Shown: piece by piece, positions 1-10,625 of the stretch
Position numbering within the stretch: position 1 is the first letter of the stretch
Layout: each line of letters begins with the position of its first letter
Origin: Bremia lactucae
Lineage: Eukaryota > Oomycota > Peronosporomycetes > Peronosporales > Peronosporaceae
Direction of reading: 5' to 3'
DNA length: 64,000 nucleotides
Assembly (NCBI RefSeq): GCF_004359215.1
Contig: NC_090620.1
Location: forward strand, 1,210,717 to 1,274,716
The notes under the pieces: model-generated
What the model was told of the DNA's origin: nothing
Seen by the model: the letters and a program-made list of their open reading frames with translations, nothing else
Databases searched by the model: none
Position numbers and translations under genes: made by a program

Positions 1-330
1 TAAGCATGAACCACGCGCCATCCACCTGTGGCTTTACGCACACAAAAGGTCGGGCTGCATTGAGGCGATTTGCTCTCACGCACATGTCCCGCCTTGGCTC
101 GCTTGTCGAAGAGCTCATCGATATAATCGACTTGTTCTTTCGGCAACGGCCATTGCCTGGTCACACAATACTTGGCGTCAGGTTCGAGGTCTATTTCGTG
201 CCGGATGCCCCTATCTGCTGGTAGGCGGCCCAACGTTTCTTCTAACACATCGCGATGTTTCCACAGAATATCAAAGAACGGACTGCCTCTCACGACATAC
301 CATCCTTGAGCAGAGAATCGTTTCTTTTAG
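1..330 (-). pseudogene. Ty3/gypsy reverse transcriptase N-terminus (fragment)
   Basis: Translation of the minus strand gives the typical start of a Ty3/gypsy reverse transcriptase: an acidic stretch with RHEIDL, then the KYCVTRQWPLPKEQ motif, then a segment with FCVRK about 25 residues on. The rest of the polymerase would lie left of the window edge. No single frame stays open, so it is decayed. It follows a protease and gag on the same strand, in the usual gag-protease-RT order. Confidence 0.7.
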
Positions 331-375
331 TCCGTTTCTAGGACGCTCTTGTCCATTGTGGATGACGAGCCGACC

Positions 376-939
376 TCAGTCCACCAAGTTTTCTTCTGAA
401 ACTGTTGTGATTATTTCGTGGATCCTTCCTTCTTCTAATTCGGCAAAGAACAGATCCCACGGCATCTTCAGGACATTTTCTATCTCCTCGGCAGATTCAA
501 AGACTTGCCGGAGAACCTCAACTGCGGACGCCTCCGCAATTTCGTCTTTGACGGCCTCGAATACCTCGTTCGAAGGCCCGTCCTCTTCAATAGGAACTGA
601 TTCAAAGGTCAATTGTTTAGACGTGCCTTTGATCGTCCAAATCTGTCGGGATCTCGTTCTTCGAGCCACCACGACCTTTGACTGGGATACGGGTGCCATC
701 GCTCTCCTGGATAACGCACCCCTTCCAATTGCACCAGGCTCAAGGCACTGTGCAGGACTATGGGACACATGACTACTTGTCATTGCCCTTTCCACTACCC
801 AGTCTCCACGAGCTGGGTAGGAATTGGTGACGTTTGACATCCCGTCAACGCGCTTCAATTGTGTTCGACATGACATCAGTTGCATACGCCTCGCGCAGGA
901 GAATATCGTCGTTTCCGGTGTCCTGCGTAGAGTTCGCAA
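376..939 (-). pseudogene. Protease-to-RT linker of minus-strand Ty3/gypsy polyprotein
   Basis: A 187-residue open stretch, acidic in its second half, lies between the retropepsin-like segment (1005-1328) and the reverse transcriptase start (1-330) on the same strand. Its place fits the poorly conserved connector of chromovirus Pol polyproteins. No catalytic motif was found in it, so the call rests on position and strand only. Confidence 0.5.
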
Positions 940-1004
940 CTGTGCGTGTACGCCAGTCTATTCATGGTTGGTGTTTTGTCAACCATGGCATGCCCAGGAT
1001 GAGG

Positions 1005-1328
1005 TCACGGACTCTCCATACCTTGCACTGTGAACTTCTCTTTACAAGGGAAGTCATTAAAGCTGAAGGCGAGTTCTACCTGAACTCCCTCAGACTTAAC
1101 GAGCGCGCCGTTCGCTATACGAACGGTTGCCTCTTCTCGCTTGCCATCGTGGCAAAGCGACTCAAACATCGAGGGTCTCTTTGTTAGAGCCGCGAGTTTT
1201 ACAAACTTTTGTGATGCACCCAAATCCACTAGGAGGGTCATCACCAGGTCATAGCCTCGTACTTGAGCGCTATAGACCAGCTGGGTTGAGGTCAAAAATT
1301 TCGAGACCTCAGGGACTAAGCTGCCCAT
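1005..1328 (-). pseudogene. Ty3/gypsy retropepsin-like protease segment
   Basis: The 107-residue open segment contains TLLVDLGASQKFV. This matches the LVDSGASHNFI active-site region of Ty3/gypsy aspartic proteases, but the catalytic D-S/T-G reads D-L-G here, so the copy is probably inactive. It lies between a zinc-knuckle gag and an RT start, as expected. The frame breaks on both sides. Confidence 0.65.
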
Positions 1329-1463
1329 TTGTTCGACAACTCTGAGCTTAGGGGTAGCTTCAGAGTCCGCGTCAGTAGGGCATCCCGCCCCTACTGCGCT
1401 ACTGCATTTCTCGACCCCTCAATGGTCAATGCAGAACTCATGCGTCTCGCACGCTGGTTCTTG

Positions 1464-2551
1464 TCATCGCCATTTGGGAAGGGAGTCCTTATGCTGGGCA
1501 TCTTTGCCCCAACAGGGACCTGGCATAGCAGCGAGCCATCGTATGGCCGCGCTTGCCGCATTTATAGCAGACAACGTCTGCATTGCCCAACTCCATAGGA
1601 GTGATATCTGACCTTTCGACCGACGGCTTATACCAAGCTGTCGCCGAGGCATTGTTGTAGGATTGCTCCTCAACCAAGGCAATTTGGATTGCCTCTTCCA
1701 TCTTCGACGGCACCTTTCTGAGAAGGGCCTGTCGCGACGGCCATGCCGTAGTCCGTTCATAAACGTGGGGACCATAATGTGCTCCGGAATCGGATCTACG
1801 GTTATGGACGCCGACAGCGAGCGCATCTCTTGCTCATACTCTTGCAGAGATCGCTTCGTCTGTCGCGCTCCAAAGAAGCGCGCCTGAAGCAACACTTCGT
1901 TGTTCGGCGGCTGGTACATGGCGCGAATCTTTTCCTTAAAGATCGCCCATGTAGGGAACGCCTTTCTGTCCGCCATAAGCGCCGAGTAAGCCCACTCTGA
2001 AGCCTTACCGCGCAGATGCGACATGACGTACGACATCATCTGGCTGTCGCCCTCGATGAGCTCCGCGACACCGCATTGCTCCACGGCTAGAAGCCAGTCG
2101 AAAATCGTATGCGCTGCAGTTCCATCCGAATCGGCTTGGCTGATGCGGCAGGACAGAGAGCATCTCAACAGTCCTGTTGAGAGCCTCACTCCGAGCCTGC
2201 TCATGCCTCAGCTCATCCTGAGTCTGAGTGACGGACTCCGCCGCAGCATTGCTCTGTGCCTCGGACGCGGCTCTCCCATGTCATAGCACGAATGCCTCCA
2301 ACTGCTCCAATTGAGCAATATGTTGCTCAGGAGGACTATCCGAGAACCTGGCCACGGCTTGTTCACCAAGTCCCTGCGCCATGTGCCCTGCCACCTCCAG
2401 ATGATGTTCGGAGAGGTGGGGAAAATGAGCCCAATCGATGTTGAGGCTCATCCTCACGTACAGACGCAGAGATGCGGGTCGTGGGAAGGATTTCAAGTGC
2501 TACCAAGTGTAGGCAGGCACGTCGTAATGCGGCCACGCTCTGCTTAGACAC
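1464..2551 (-). pseudogene. Ty3/gypsy gag with CCHC zinc knuckle
   Basis: Minus-strand frames covering 2551-1464 encode a gag-like protein. The middle has a capsid-like helical region (positions about 2150-1700), and the end has a CCHC zinc knuckle, CYKCGKRGHTMARC, near 1525-1570, typical of Ty3/gypsy nucleocapsid. At least one frameshift separates the capsid part from the knuckle frame. Gag lies directly inside an LTR-like stretch (2640-3043), so this is the 5' end of an element running left off the window. The start of this gag region recurs at about 54300-54405. Confidence 0.75.
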
Positions 2552-2639
2552 ACCCCTAGCACAGCGAGGAAGCGGTTAAACCAGTTTCTCTTGCGTGCAG
2601 TGAAGTAGTTGTCGTGGGCGCCTTAGCGACCTCACCCAG

Positions 2640-3043
2640 CGCACTAAGTACTCTAGTGAAGTGTCGTCACCGGAGCGGTAATCTGGCTCCTCGTGCGCAC
2701 TTACTAAGTAGAAAGTAGTTTTCAGACTGATCTATATTTATCTTTAATCGCATTAAATATAAACACCTTCTTTTACCAACCAAAATGTCACCTCTGTAGA
2801 TAACACTAATATGTATTGCGAGCGTATCTTTCTAGATACCTCGCGTAACGGATGACGCTAGCCGTCATCCCTCCTAATGCGAATGCACCTATGTGCATCA
2901 CATACACAAGGGTTAGTCACAAATGTGAACCACACCCAAGTGGTGGGTCTAATTACTTTATATATGTAATTGACCTTCCCCTCAAGTACACCAAGTGTAC
3001 TTAACGGGGACTGAGTAACATTAGGCAACTTTAGCCCGTTACA
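2640..3043 (-). repeat. 5' LTR of minus-strand Ty3 element (inner boundary approximate)
   Basis: Read on the minus strand the stretch starts TGTAACGGGCTAAAG at 3043, the usual TG LTR end, and runs to about 2640 just upstream of the gag on that strand. It is AT-rich with short palindromes and has no coding potential. The outer end abuts position 3044, where a different LTR family begins without its first roughly 60 bases, so this element seems to have inserted into that LTR. The inner end was placed only from where gag-leader sequence shared with 54300 begins. Confidence 0.5.
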
Positions 3044-3464
3044 CTTTTATCTTATTCTAAAAAATAGTTAAATAGTTAAATCCCATTTATAACCGGTAAC
3101 AAATGTGGTCGCCGCCAGATATAAATCTGGCGGCCAAAATCACTTTTTTAAATTAGCAAGGATAAGGTTTTAGATTATATACTTAAATAAATGGGAGTTC
3201 CCCTTTGATCTTATAGCGTCTAGTGCCTTCTTAAGGCTTGGGCATTGATCTGTGAGAGATAGAAGCCTTTCTAAGGTACATACTCTCGGGCACTAGTTGC
3301 CACTTGGTTCTACGAACCCCTGAATCCCTTGTACTAGGGTTTATTAAGCTTTAGTAGCTTGTACGACTCCCTGGGTTGTTAAACCCATTATTTCTATAGA
3401 AGTAAGAAACTCTCTGAGTCTAAAAGCCTTCCTCTGACTTTCGGAGCAAGGTAGCTCCGCTACA
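3044..3464 (+). repeat. 5' LTR (truncated) of Ty3 element 1
   Basis: This stretch matches 10626-11090 and, on the minus strand, 55737-56221 and 62006-62465. All share the GTGGTCGCCGCCAGATATAA-type block and the AGTCTTCCTCTGACTTT block near the 3' end. It ends in CTCCGCTACA at 3464. The next bases, CCTGGTAGCACTCG, look like a tRNA primer-binding site and are nearly the same as those at 11271. The first roughly 60 bases present in the 3' copy are missing here. Confidence 0.75.
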
Positions 3465-3658
3465 CCTGGTAGCACTCGTACTCAATCTACGCTTGAGTCT
3501 TTATAAGACTAAGCTTTCACTGAAAGGGGAGAGTTCACAGAACTTTCAGAGGCGCAACGCGCAGCTTATGACAAGCGCAAAATTTTGTTTAAGCTTGAAC
3601 ATGTTGAGTTCATTATATTCCAGGGACCAGAGGTCTGCATGCAAGGCTTGAAGCCTTA

Positions 3659-4560
3659 ATGCGATATGAATCCTCCCTGATCGGCCAGGTACAAGATCAC
3701 CTTGCGGTATCTATGCCAACCCGGTACATCTGTACCAATTCAGAGCCGAAGACTCGCCCTCTAGCTCTCAATGTAAAGACATTTGAGGGAAAGAGGGAGA
3801 AACCCTCGCTTTTGGATAAAGCAGTTGGAGATGTCATTGGCTCCGCCTTGTTCTTAACAGAACGGCAAACGGTGGCTATGGCCATTTTCAACCTCAGAGG
3901 TAGGGCTATAAAGTGGGCACTATCGTGCACTACGTCCATAAACGACGCTTTTCCCTCCTAAAACTCACTGAAACAGCAAATGACTAGCATGTTTAAACCA
4001 CCCGATCAGGCTTCTCGCATGCGAGCACGACTCCTAGCGACTCCACAGGGTAAACCCTAGGGGACTTTGTCCAGAAGCTGAGAACTCTCATTGCATCTAT
4101 GCATCAAGACCCGGTGCAAGAAGCAGCTGTTGTAACAATCTTTATGGGGATCTCAATGAGAGCGTTGCCCGGACGGAATTAAATCGATCTCATCCTGCTA
4201 CTTCGAAGAGGCAGCTTCCATAGCGCTACCCGCTGAGTGGGACTTTAAGTATGCTCGTGTTAGCACGCCTGTTTACCGAAAAAACTCTTCCAGCTCATGG
4301 GCACCGTCTAATAGACCGGAACCTATGGTTCTAAGCCTCGTTGAGGAAGGAGAAGAGGCTTTCAAGCTGTGCAGCATAAGAACATCCGTACATGGTATAT
4401 GTGCGGAGGTGCTCAACATTTACATCCGGCCTGTCCCGTACGAAATACGCGTAAGGCCCGAAAGGGCACCAACGCCGACCTATACCAAAAATCTAATGCG
4501 CGGGAAAACGGCGATACCCAGTAGGTGCGAAGCGCCCTACTTGGGAAGACCTAGGCTCTG
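3659..4560 (+). pseudogene. Gag of Ty3 element 1
   Basis: The open part at 3659-3961 encodes a capsid-like segment (LNVKTFEGKREKPSLLDKAV then RGRAIKWALS) that matches the minus-strand segment at 61504-61758 of element 2. Downstream frames (about 3980-4560) continue the similarity to 61160-61480, including a TSMFKPPDQASRMRARLLA-like segment, but with several frameshifts. The nucleocapsid end is degraded. Pairwise identity with element 2 is the main support. Confidence 0.7.
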
Positions 4561-4639
4561 ATAAATCGCTTGGAGGTGAGAGTAAGTAGGTCCTAGCCTT
4601 AATTAGCTCGGTGCGTTATGACACGGGCAGGAGTACAAA

Positions 4640-4990
4640 CCTGGCTTGTGAGTCGCCTTAAGCGACTGTGAAGGGCTTTGATAAGCCATGGTCAATTTTA
4701 ATTGACTCACGACGTCGTGCAATTATGCTGGACGTTTTTCCCTTGAAGTAAATTATAAATACGTTGAGGCGCTTAAAGCGCATGAAAGTGATACAATCAC
4801 TGTTCGCTTAGCGAATAGGACTCGTGTCACTGCTCCAAAAGTTCCATTGAATTAAGGCATAAAGTTTCTGGACTATGACAGTATGGAGCGCTGTCTCGCT
4901 TGATTTGGATTCAAGATATTATCTTATCCTTGGTAAGGCCTGGAGTGAACGCCATGAGCCATGGATTGATTGGAGGTTTTGAACCTTAGG
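4640..4990 (+). pseudogene. Protease region of Ty3 element 1
   Basis: Broken plus-strand frames include GIKFLDYDSMERCLA and, just after it, remnants of an LILG-type segment and a W-x-D-W motif. These correspond to the flap and C-terminal half of Ty3/gypsy retropepsins. The matching region in element 2 is at about 60450-60850 on the minus strand. Stops and frameshifts make it non-functional. The catalytic triad was not clearly seen. Confidence 0.5.
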
Positions 4991-5019
4991 CCGCCACGCG
5001 CAATGTTCCTAGCAAAGTT

Positions 5020-5895
5020 TTGGAATGCCATGAACCCACATTCGCTATGCAACAAAAACGCTATTGGCGCGGATCATTGACTGAGTTTGTCAGTGTTTTA
5101 GTCATTGGAATGTCTAAGTTAATACACTCCAATGTTAAAAACATTAATTTTGAGCCCGAACTCGAAAAAGGGGGTGGAACGGCACGTATTCCGTCGAGTG
5201 ACACTCGTTGTGATAACGATTCACTGAATGCTGAAAGCATTGTAGGCCTGAGGACGAGTCATCAAGGGTGCAAAGTCCCTGAGATACGTGGAGTGGCACG
5301 TCTAAGTCGACCGAGTGTGGTCGGCCGAGGCGGCACCATACTGAGTATCAATAGTGACACTATTGGCGATTCGCCAGGGCATCAAGGTGCATAACCCCTG
5401 AGATACGTTAAGTAGCACGTCTTAGTCTATTGAGTGTGGTCGGCCGAGGTGGCACCATACTAAGCGTCAATAGTGACACAAACAACGGTTCGCCAGGGTA
5501 TTTCGGCTCAAACCTTTCAAATGCACGTGAAGCGACACGTAAAAGGTCGCTGAACAAGGAAGATGAATTATTTAACTCCTTGTCAGATGTCGAAGTAGAC
5601 ACCATGTCTGGTATAAAATCAATACAGGCTGGAAAATTTAGGGACACGAATGTCTTAGCCTCTAACAGGCGTATTGCCTCTACTCCAAGACAGGGTAGAC
5701 GCGGAGCGTTTATACCCTCACAAAGTGATACGAGTGAGCAATTACATACGCTTGTAAATGGTGTAACCGATAACATTGAGGAAGAAGTTAGCCGTGCGGC
5801 AATCCCTTCGTTACATGTTCTTTTAGAGCTAAACGAAATGTCTATGATGAGTGCGGCCGAGCCTTTGAAGGCTGGCGACTTATCTGAGGCTTTTT
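5020..5895 (+). pseudogene. Protease-RT linker of Ty3 element 1 up to the inversion breakpoint
   Basis: Two open stretches (5020-5394 and 5430-5909) encode the connector between protease and RT. The second includes DVEVDTMSGIKSIQAGKF, matching DVELDTMSGIEPIQAANF on the minus strand at 59835-60047 of element 2. A segment of about 125 bp (5230-5360) with GTGGTCGGCCGAGG is partly repeated at 5380-5510, a small direct duplication. Colinearity with element 2 stops at about 5896. Confidence 0.6.
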
Positions 5896-7703
5896 ATCTA
5901 CCGAGATGACCACCAAGGACAGTATCTTGTACCTCATCGAGGATCCGGTACTTCAGATCCTCATCATGGGGATCAACGACGCGCGGAGGATCTGCAGCGT
6001 CCGTGCCAAAAAGCAACAGGTCGTTATCAATAGAAAATTAATGTAATGTTGCGCTCAAACGTGCCGACAATTTAGAGCCTGATTCAGTGCTCTTGAGGGC
6101 TCGTAGCAGAGCTACACTGTTTATCCTGGGCGTAAGCCGAACGGATTAATTCCGTTATAGGAGACATTACAGTCGTTAAATAATATAGCTCATTTTCCGG
6201 CCTGCGTGATAACGCATCAGCCAAAGCATTCTGCTTGCCAGACTTATACTACACCTTGAAGTTGTATATAGCGAAAAAGGATAACCATCGGGCCATTCTC
6301 TGTGAGAGATGGGGCGACTTTGTCGCAGTACGTGATGACGCATGATCTGTATGTATCACAAACGGCTTACAGCCTAGCGCGTGAACTCTGAATTAGACAA
6401 GAGCATACTTCATTGCAAGTAACTCTTTGTCATGGACTGGGTAATTTTTTTCGCAGCTTTAAGCTGTCGATACTCGAACGCAATTACAGGTTCACGCCCA
6501 TCATTATCTGTTTGGGACAGATCACTGCCAATGGCAAAATCCGATGCGTCACAGACGACACTGAAACGCCAATTTGGATGTGGCAGTACCAGAATCGGGG
6601 CATGGATAAGATATCCTTTACTGCTTGATATCATTATGTTCCGTGCTAGTCCAGCACTATTCTGTATCCTTTTTAAGGAGATTGGATAATGGCCTAGCCA
6701 TATCAGCGAGATTTTCGCTATAAATGTGTAATAATTGGCGAGAGCCAATTACTTACGCAAATCCTTAAGGTTTTTAGGAGCCAGCCTATCTACTATGGCT
6801 TTTACCTTAGCGGGATCCGCTCTAAGGCCTCGCTTCCCAATAAAGCAACCTAAAAAAGAAATTTCCTCTGCGCCCAAATTGCAGTTGGATGCATTGGCAT
6901 ACAATTTATTTGTGCGCGTACACTCGAGCACTGCTCGCAAATGGTCTAAACGGATTTTCATATCTAACCGACATTGCTCCAAACGACTTTGGACAAAAAT
7001 GTCATCAAAATAAGTATGTGCAATAACCGCGATGAGGGCGGAGCAGTTGCGTCACTAGACGAATAAATGTTGCCGGGGAGTTGGAAAGCCCTTGTGGCAT
7101 AACCAACCACACCCATGGCATACCGCTTGGGATGCTAATTGTTGTATCCGGGATATCGCTAGCTCGCATGAGCAGTTGGTAATAAACATCGACTAAGTCA
7201 AGTGCACTGTACTTTGTGCATCCCACCATATTGTTCTGAAGAACATCCTTTCTAGGAATGGAAGTTTATGCTGGTAAAGTGGCAGCATTAAGCTTATTAT
7301 AAGCATGTACAATGCGCCATTACCATTTGGCTTTTAAACACAAAATTTCGGTGACGAATGGGGAGATTTGTTCTCACGTACCATTCCATCCTCGTGCTTA
7401 GCACAGAGAAATCGTCACAGACGTCACACTGTTCCTTTGGTAAAGGCCACTGTCGTGTGATACAGTATTTGGTTCCAGGAGCCAAGTCAATTTCATGACG
7501 GACACCTCGATCCATACTAAAACAGTAGGTGGATTGGTGCATACCACATCTTGGAATTCCTTAATCAAGGAATAAATTGATCCGTAAGATCTTTAAGGAT
7601 CTATGACCCACTCCGCGCTTTTGTGTCATCCAGAACAGCTTCGTCCAGAAGTGACGATGAGTTTAGCTCAATCGTTGGTCGAACAACCACCATCTACGGC
7701 TTT
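5896..7703 (-). pseudogene. Inverted RT-RNase H-integrase N-terminus block of element 1
   Basis: In this block the coding strand is minus. 7297-7542 has RHEIDLAPGTKYCITRQWPLP (RT start); 7005-7229 has SALDLVDVYYQLL and a palm segment; 6749-6982 has FLGCFIGKRGLRADPAKVKA; 6410-6748 has an RNase H start (VVCDASDFAIGSDLSQ). Near 5910-6060 the end of the zinc-binding integrase N-terminus is seen. The same genes lie in order with their flanks in element 2 (57950-59700). The block is therefore inverted in place between about 5896 and 7703. All frames are interrupted. Confidence 0.75.
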
Positions 7704-9200
7704 GCAAGCCAGATTTATTATTGGCCCAAACTTTATAAATGGGTCAGCATATACTTTCGCACATGCGAAACTTGCCAACGGGTTGAACCCTCAGTGTAAC
7801 GGGGCACTACTGACTTGTTCTGCTTCAGTACAAGTCCACTTCGCACTGTCTCAGTACAAGTCCACTTTGCACTGCCTGAGTACAAGTCCACTTCGCACTG
7901 CCTCAGTGGGAGTGGTGCCTTACGTCACTTCACGCACACTAGTACGTGCCGAGGAACACTCCCTTATAAACACTTGCTGTAATGAGGGTTAATTAAAAAC
8001 TGTATTAATATAATAAAGCTCTTCTTGTCTATCTACTTAATACTAACTTAATTATAAGCTAATACAATACATGTAATGAAGTCTTATCTGTCTTTCTCTT
8101 TGCGCGCGTCCAGCGCTGACTGGACCGCGGAGAAAGTAGATATAATGGTCTGTATCTATCAATGAATAAGCTTTTAGAATATTACCATATAAAGTAATAT
8201 TCTCCATTATTATCTACCTTTTAGATAATATATTAATTTACAACCTTTCAGTATTAATTTCATGTAACGATACACCCCGTTACACTCGGCGCATGCTCTG
8301 CGCCACTGGCAAGTCTACCCGTACCCATAGGGGTGTTAGGAGTCCATTAGTATGGATTTTGTTTTCGGCCTACTGAAAAATTCGGCCGGTAACTCCGGCA
8401 TAGTAGTCTTTGTTGACCGATTGAGCAAAATGGCTCACTTAGCGGCTGTGCCGGATACCATTGATGGTGAAGGTACAGCAAGGCTGTTCATCGATCGCGT
8501 GTTTCGACAACACGGTTTGCCAGTAGCAACTGTCTCTGATCGGGGAAATCGATTTTTAAGTGCTTGGCACCAGATTGGACATGTCCACCGCGGACCATCC
8601 GCAGACCGATGGTCAAACTGAAAGTGTCAATCGCGTAACTGAAGACGTTTTATGCAGTGTGTGTGCTCAGACACCATAGCGCTGGAGCTCAATGCTCCCA
8701 GTGGTGGAATTTGTTTTAAATAACGCTGCCCATGCCTCTACAGGCTACACTCCGATTTATGTCAACGGTCGCACCCACCCACGCGTTGCTTTTACGATAC
8801 CACTGCGTGGCTCAGGGCTTAGTGGAGGAGAATTAGCCGATAGGCTTGCTGAGATCAGCCCTGTTACCATTTGGAAGCAAGTAAGCGAGTTTCTCGCGAC
8901 ACAATTTAGTGTATTAAGACATGTACGGGACTCGATAGCTGATAGCCAAGACAAGCAAAAAGAACAAGCAGATGCCAAAGGCAGAAGCTGTATTGATTCT
9001 AATGGGGTCGGAGACCGATTTTTTTTTAACGCTAAAAAATCCTACCTACTACCTTGGTTTCCGCGGCCTTCAGACCAAATTGTACCCGCGCTTCATTGGA
9101 CCATTTACGGTCGTGGCCAAAAAGGGCCTAGCTTTCACGCCAAACCTTCTTAGGCAAGCTGCGTACACACACAGTGCTCTACGTTGGCTTGCTTAAGCCA
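7704..9200 (+). pseudogene. Integrase of Ty3 element 1, split by a solo LTR
   Basis: Plus-strand frames resume at about 7704 with the integrase H2C2 end (CETCQ-like region, HAKLANGLN). They are interrupted by the LTR at 7795-8284, then continue at 8352-8621 with MDFVFGLLKNSAGNSGIVVF and VDRLSKMAHLAA, the integrase core. A frameshifted D-D-E core follows, then 8692-9153 with the C-terminal half and about 9060-9110 with a GPY/F-type segment (KLYPRFIGPFTVV). Element 2 (57092-57900, minus) is the uninterrupted homologue. Confidence 0.75.
7795..8284 (-). repeat. Solo LTR (family B) with 5-bp target duplication inside integrase
   Basis: The 490-bp block has TGTAACGGGGCACT at one end and CCCCGTTACA at the other. 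Its reverse complement matches the LTR at 54733-55183 and part of 42227-42617. It is flanked by CTCAG (7790-7794) and CTCGG (8285-8289). Element 2 has the unoccupied site reading ACCCTCGGCGCATGC, which confirms a 5-bp duplication with one later change. A 26-bp unit is repeated three times at 7826-7903. No internal region remains, so this is a solo LTR left by LTR-LTR recombination. Confidence 0.85.
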
Positions 9201-9479
9201 TATTGGGATCCTTCTCACGTGGACATGAAGGCGCTTGCGCCGAAACAGGCGGTCGTGCCACAGATTGCTGCATCCTCACAAGGATGTTCAGGTGGCCCTC
9301 TAAATGGATTGCTGACGCTTCAGCATCAAAAGAAGGTTCTAAACCGCCTCAAAAGAGCTCTCAACCCGAGCAAGGCTCTCACGAAGAAGTTGCACCTCGT
9401 GCTTTAAAGCGTCAAATGCCTCCGTCGCGATTTCGGCCCCTCCCGCGCTGCTGGAAGCGCGAGGGAACCTTCAGTTTCA

Positions 9480-9640
9480 CATGAAGAAACTTTTGAAGCG
9501 ACGTCGTCGTAAGGTCCAATAGTAGTATCTGGTGAAGTGGCTGGGGTTCCCCTCTATTGAAACTCTTGGGAGTTGAGGTATCTCTTCGGCAAGATTGTTC
9601 GTACGCCGTTGACGTTTTTGAGCGCCAAGCTCAGGGTCAA
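9480..9640 (+). pseudogene. Degenerate chromodomain at integrase C-terminus (element 1)
   Basis: After a P/Q/K-rich spacer (9200-9480) the plus strand encodes YLVKWLGFPSIETLG and then a DC..AVDVFERQ segment. These match the YLVKWxGYPxxxDTWEP core and C-terminal helix of chromovirus chromodomains. Two stops sit just before the YLVKW strand. Element 2 lacks this part through a deletion. In chromoviruses this domain directs integration to marked chromatin. Here it is a relic. Confidence 0.6.
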
Positions 9641-10032
9641 CTCGCGTCAAGCGACGCTTTTCACCACTAGAAGTGGGATTAGGTAGATCTGTAGCCTCAG
9701 TGCGGCTTTGATCCATGGTTGCACGGTCAACCGAAGCACTGAAATATCGGCTAGACCTTTCTTCATTTTGTGGCTTAAATGCCGAACGTAACTAGCCTTT
9801 GGCCTTAAGCTTGGCTATATCGAAGCGAAGCTTCCGTTCCAAACGAACATCACCCACATCCGCAATCTCTCTGCTATTCCAAATATTGCGGAGGTGGCCC
9901 GATGGACTCAGTTCTTAAATGAGACTTCGCGATCACTTCTTGTTTCGTTTGGAAACAAAACGATCGTAATTTTCCTCATCGAGGCACTAAAGTCCCACGG
10001 GCTTGAATACGTACCCGCGTCAGATACTGACT

Positions 10033-10490
10033 TCACGTCATTACCTTCGGCGTAAGATATCGCTCATGAAGAGCGTCGCGAGCAGCGATCTCCTCCGGCG
10101 TCCTCACCGTAGGAATGGAGGTCCAGATGGCCAAACTATGACCCGCTATCTCTTTGAGACGCTCGTCCGCACTAAGCGGAGTGAATCTATATTCACTATG
10201 AGCTTTAGCTTTTGCTATCTCGGCAGCCCGACGACGAGCTATTTCCTCTATGAGGATTATCCGCTCTTGCTGTTCATCGAGCGGATTCGTAACAATGTTG
10301 CACTCAGGGCCCTCTGTCCTGCTCAATGCAGTTGAGACATCAGCGGCGCCACGTTCTGGGAACGGATTCGGGGCTCGCCGACGTTCGTCCGGAGGAGAAG
10401 GCGTGAGCGACGCTCTGGTTCCTCGTCCTCTGATGGAGTGCGACTTTCAAAGTCCACCATTCTCTCATCGTCGAGGAAGGTGCTAAGAGT
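10033..10490 (-). pseudogene. Antisense ORF region shared by both Ty3 family copies
   Basis: The minus strand has an open segment (10033-10326, 97 residues) preceded in another frame by RMVDFESRTPSEDEEPERRS. Its core AKAKAHSEYRFTPLS matches AKAKAPSEYRFTPLS encoded by the plus strand at 56510-56812, in the same place (between pol and the polypurine tract) of element 2. Within that 15-codon core four of five codon differences are synonymous in this frame. It may be an antisense accessory gene or a captured gag N-terminus. No function is assigned. Confidence 0.4.
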
Positions 10491-10625
10491 CTAAGACTCA
10501 CGCTTGATTATCATGGGACAAAGGAAAGAAAAACACAACCAAATGGTTAGCTGAATAGGCTTCTACCTTAAAGCGAAAATGAAGCGAATGTTGTCACTCG
10601 GTATCAACAGTCTGATGGGGGAGGA

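Noticed and set aside
9203..9483. Antisense segment ALKHEVQLLRESLARVESSF shared with 56769-56999
   Set aside because: The opposite strand is the integrase-chromodomain spacer in both elements, so the similarity can be a shadow of it. Not included in the antisense-ORF claim.
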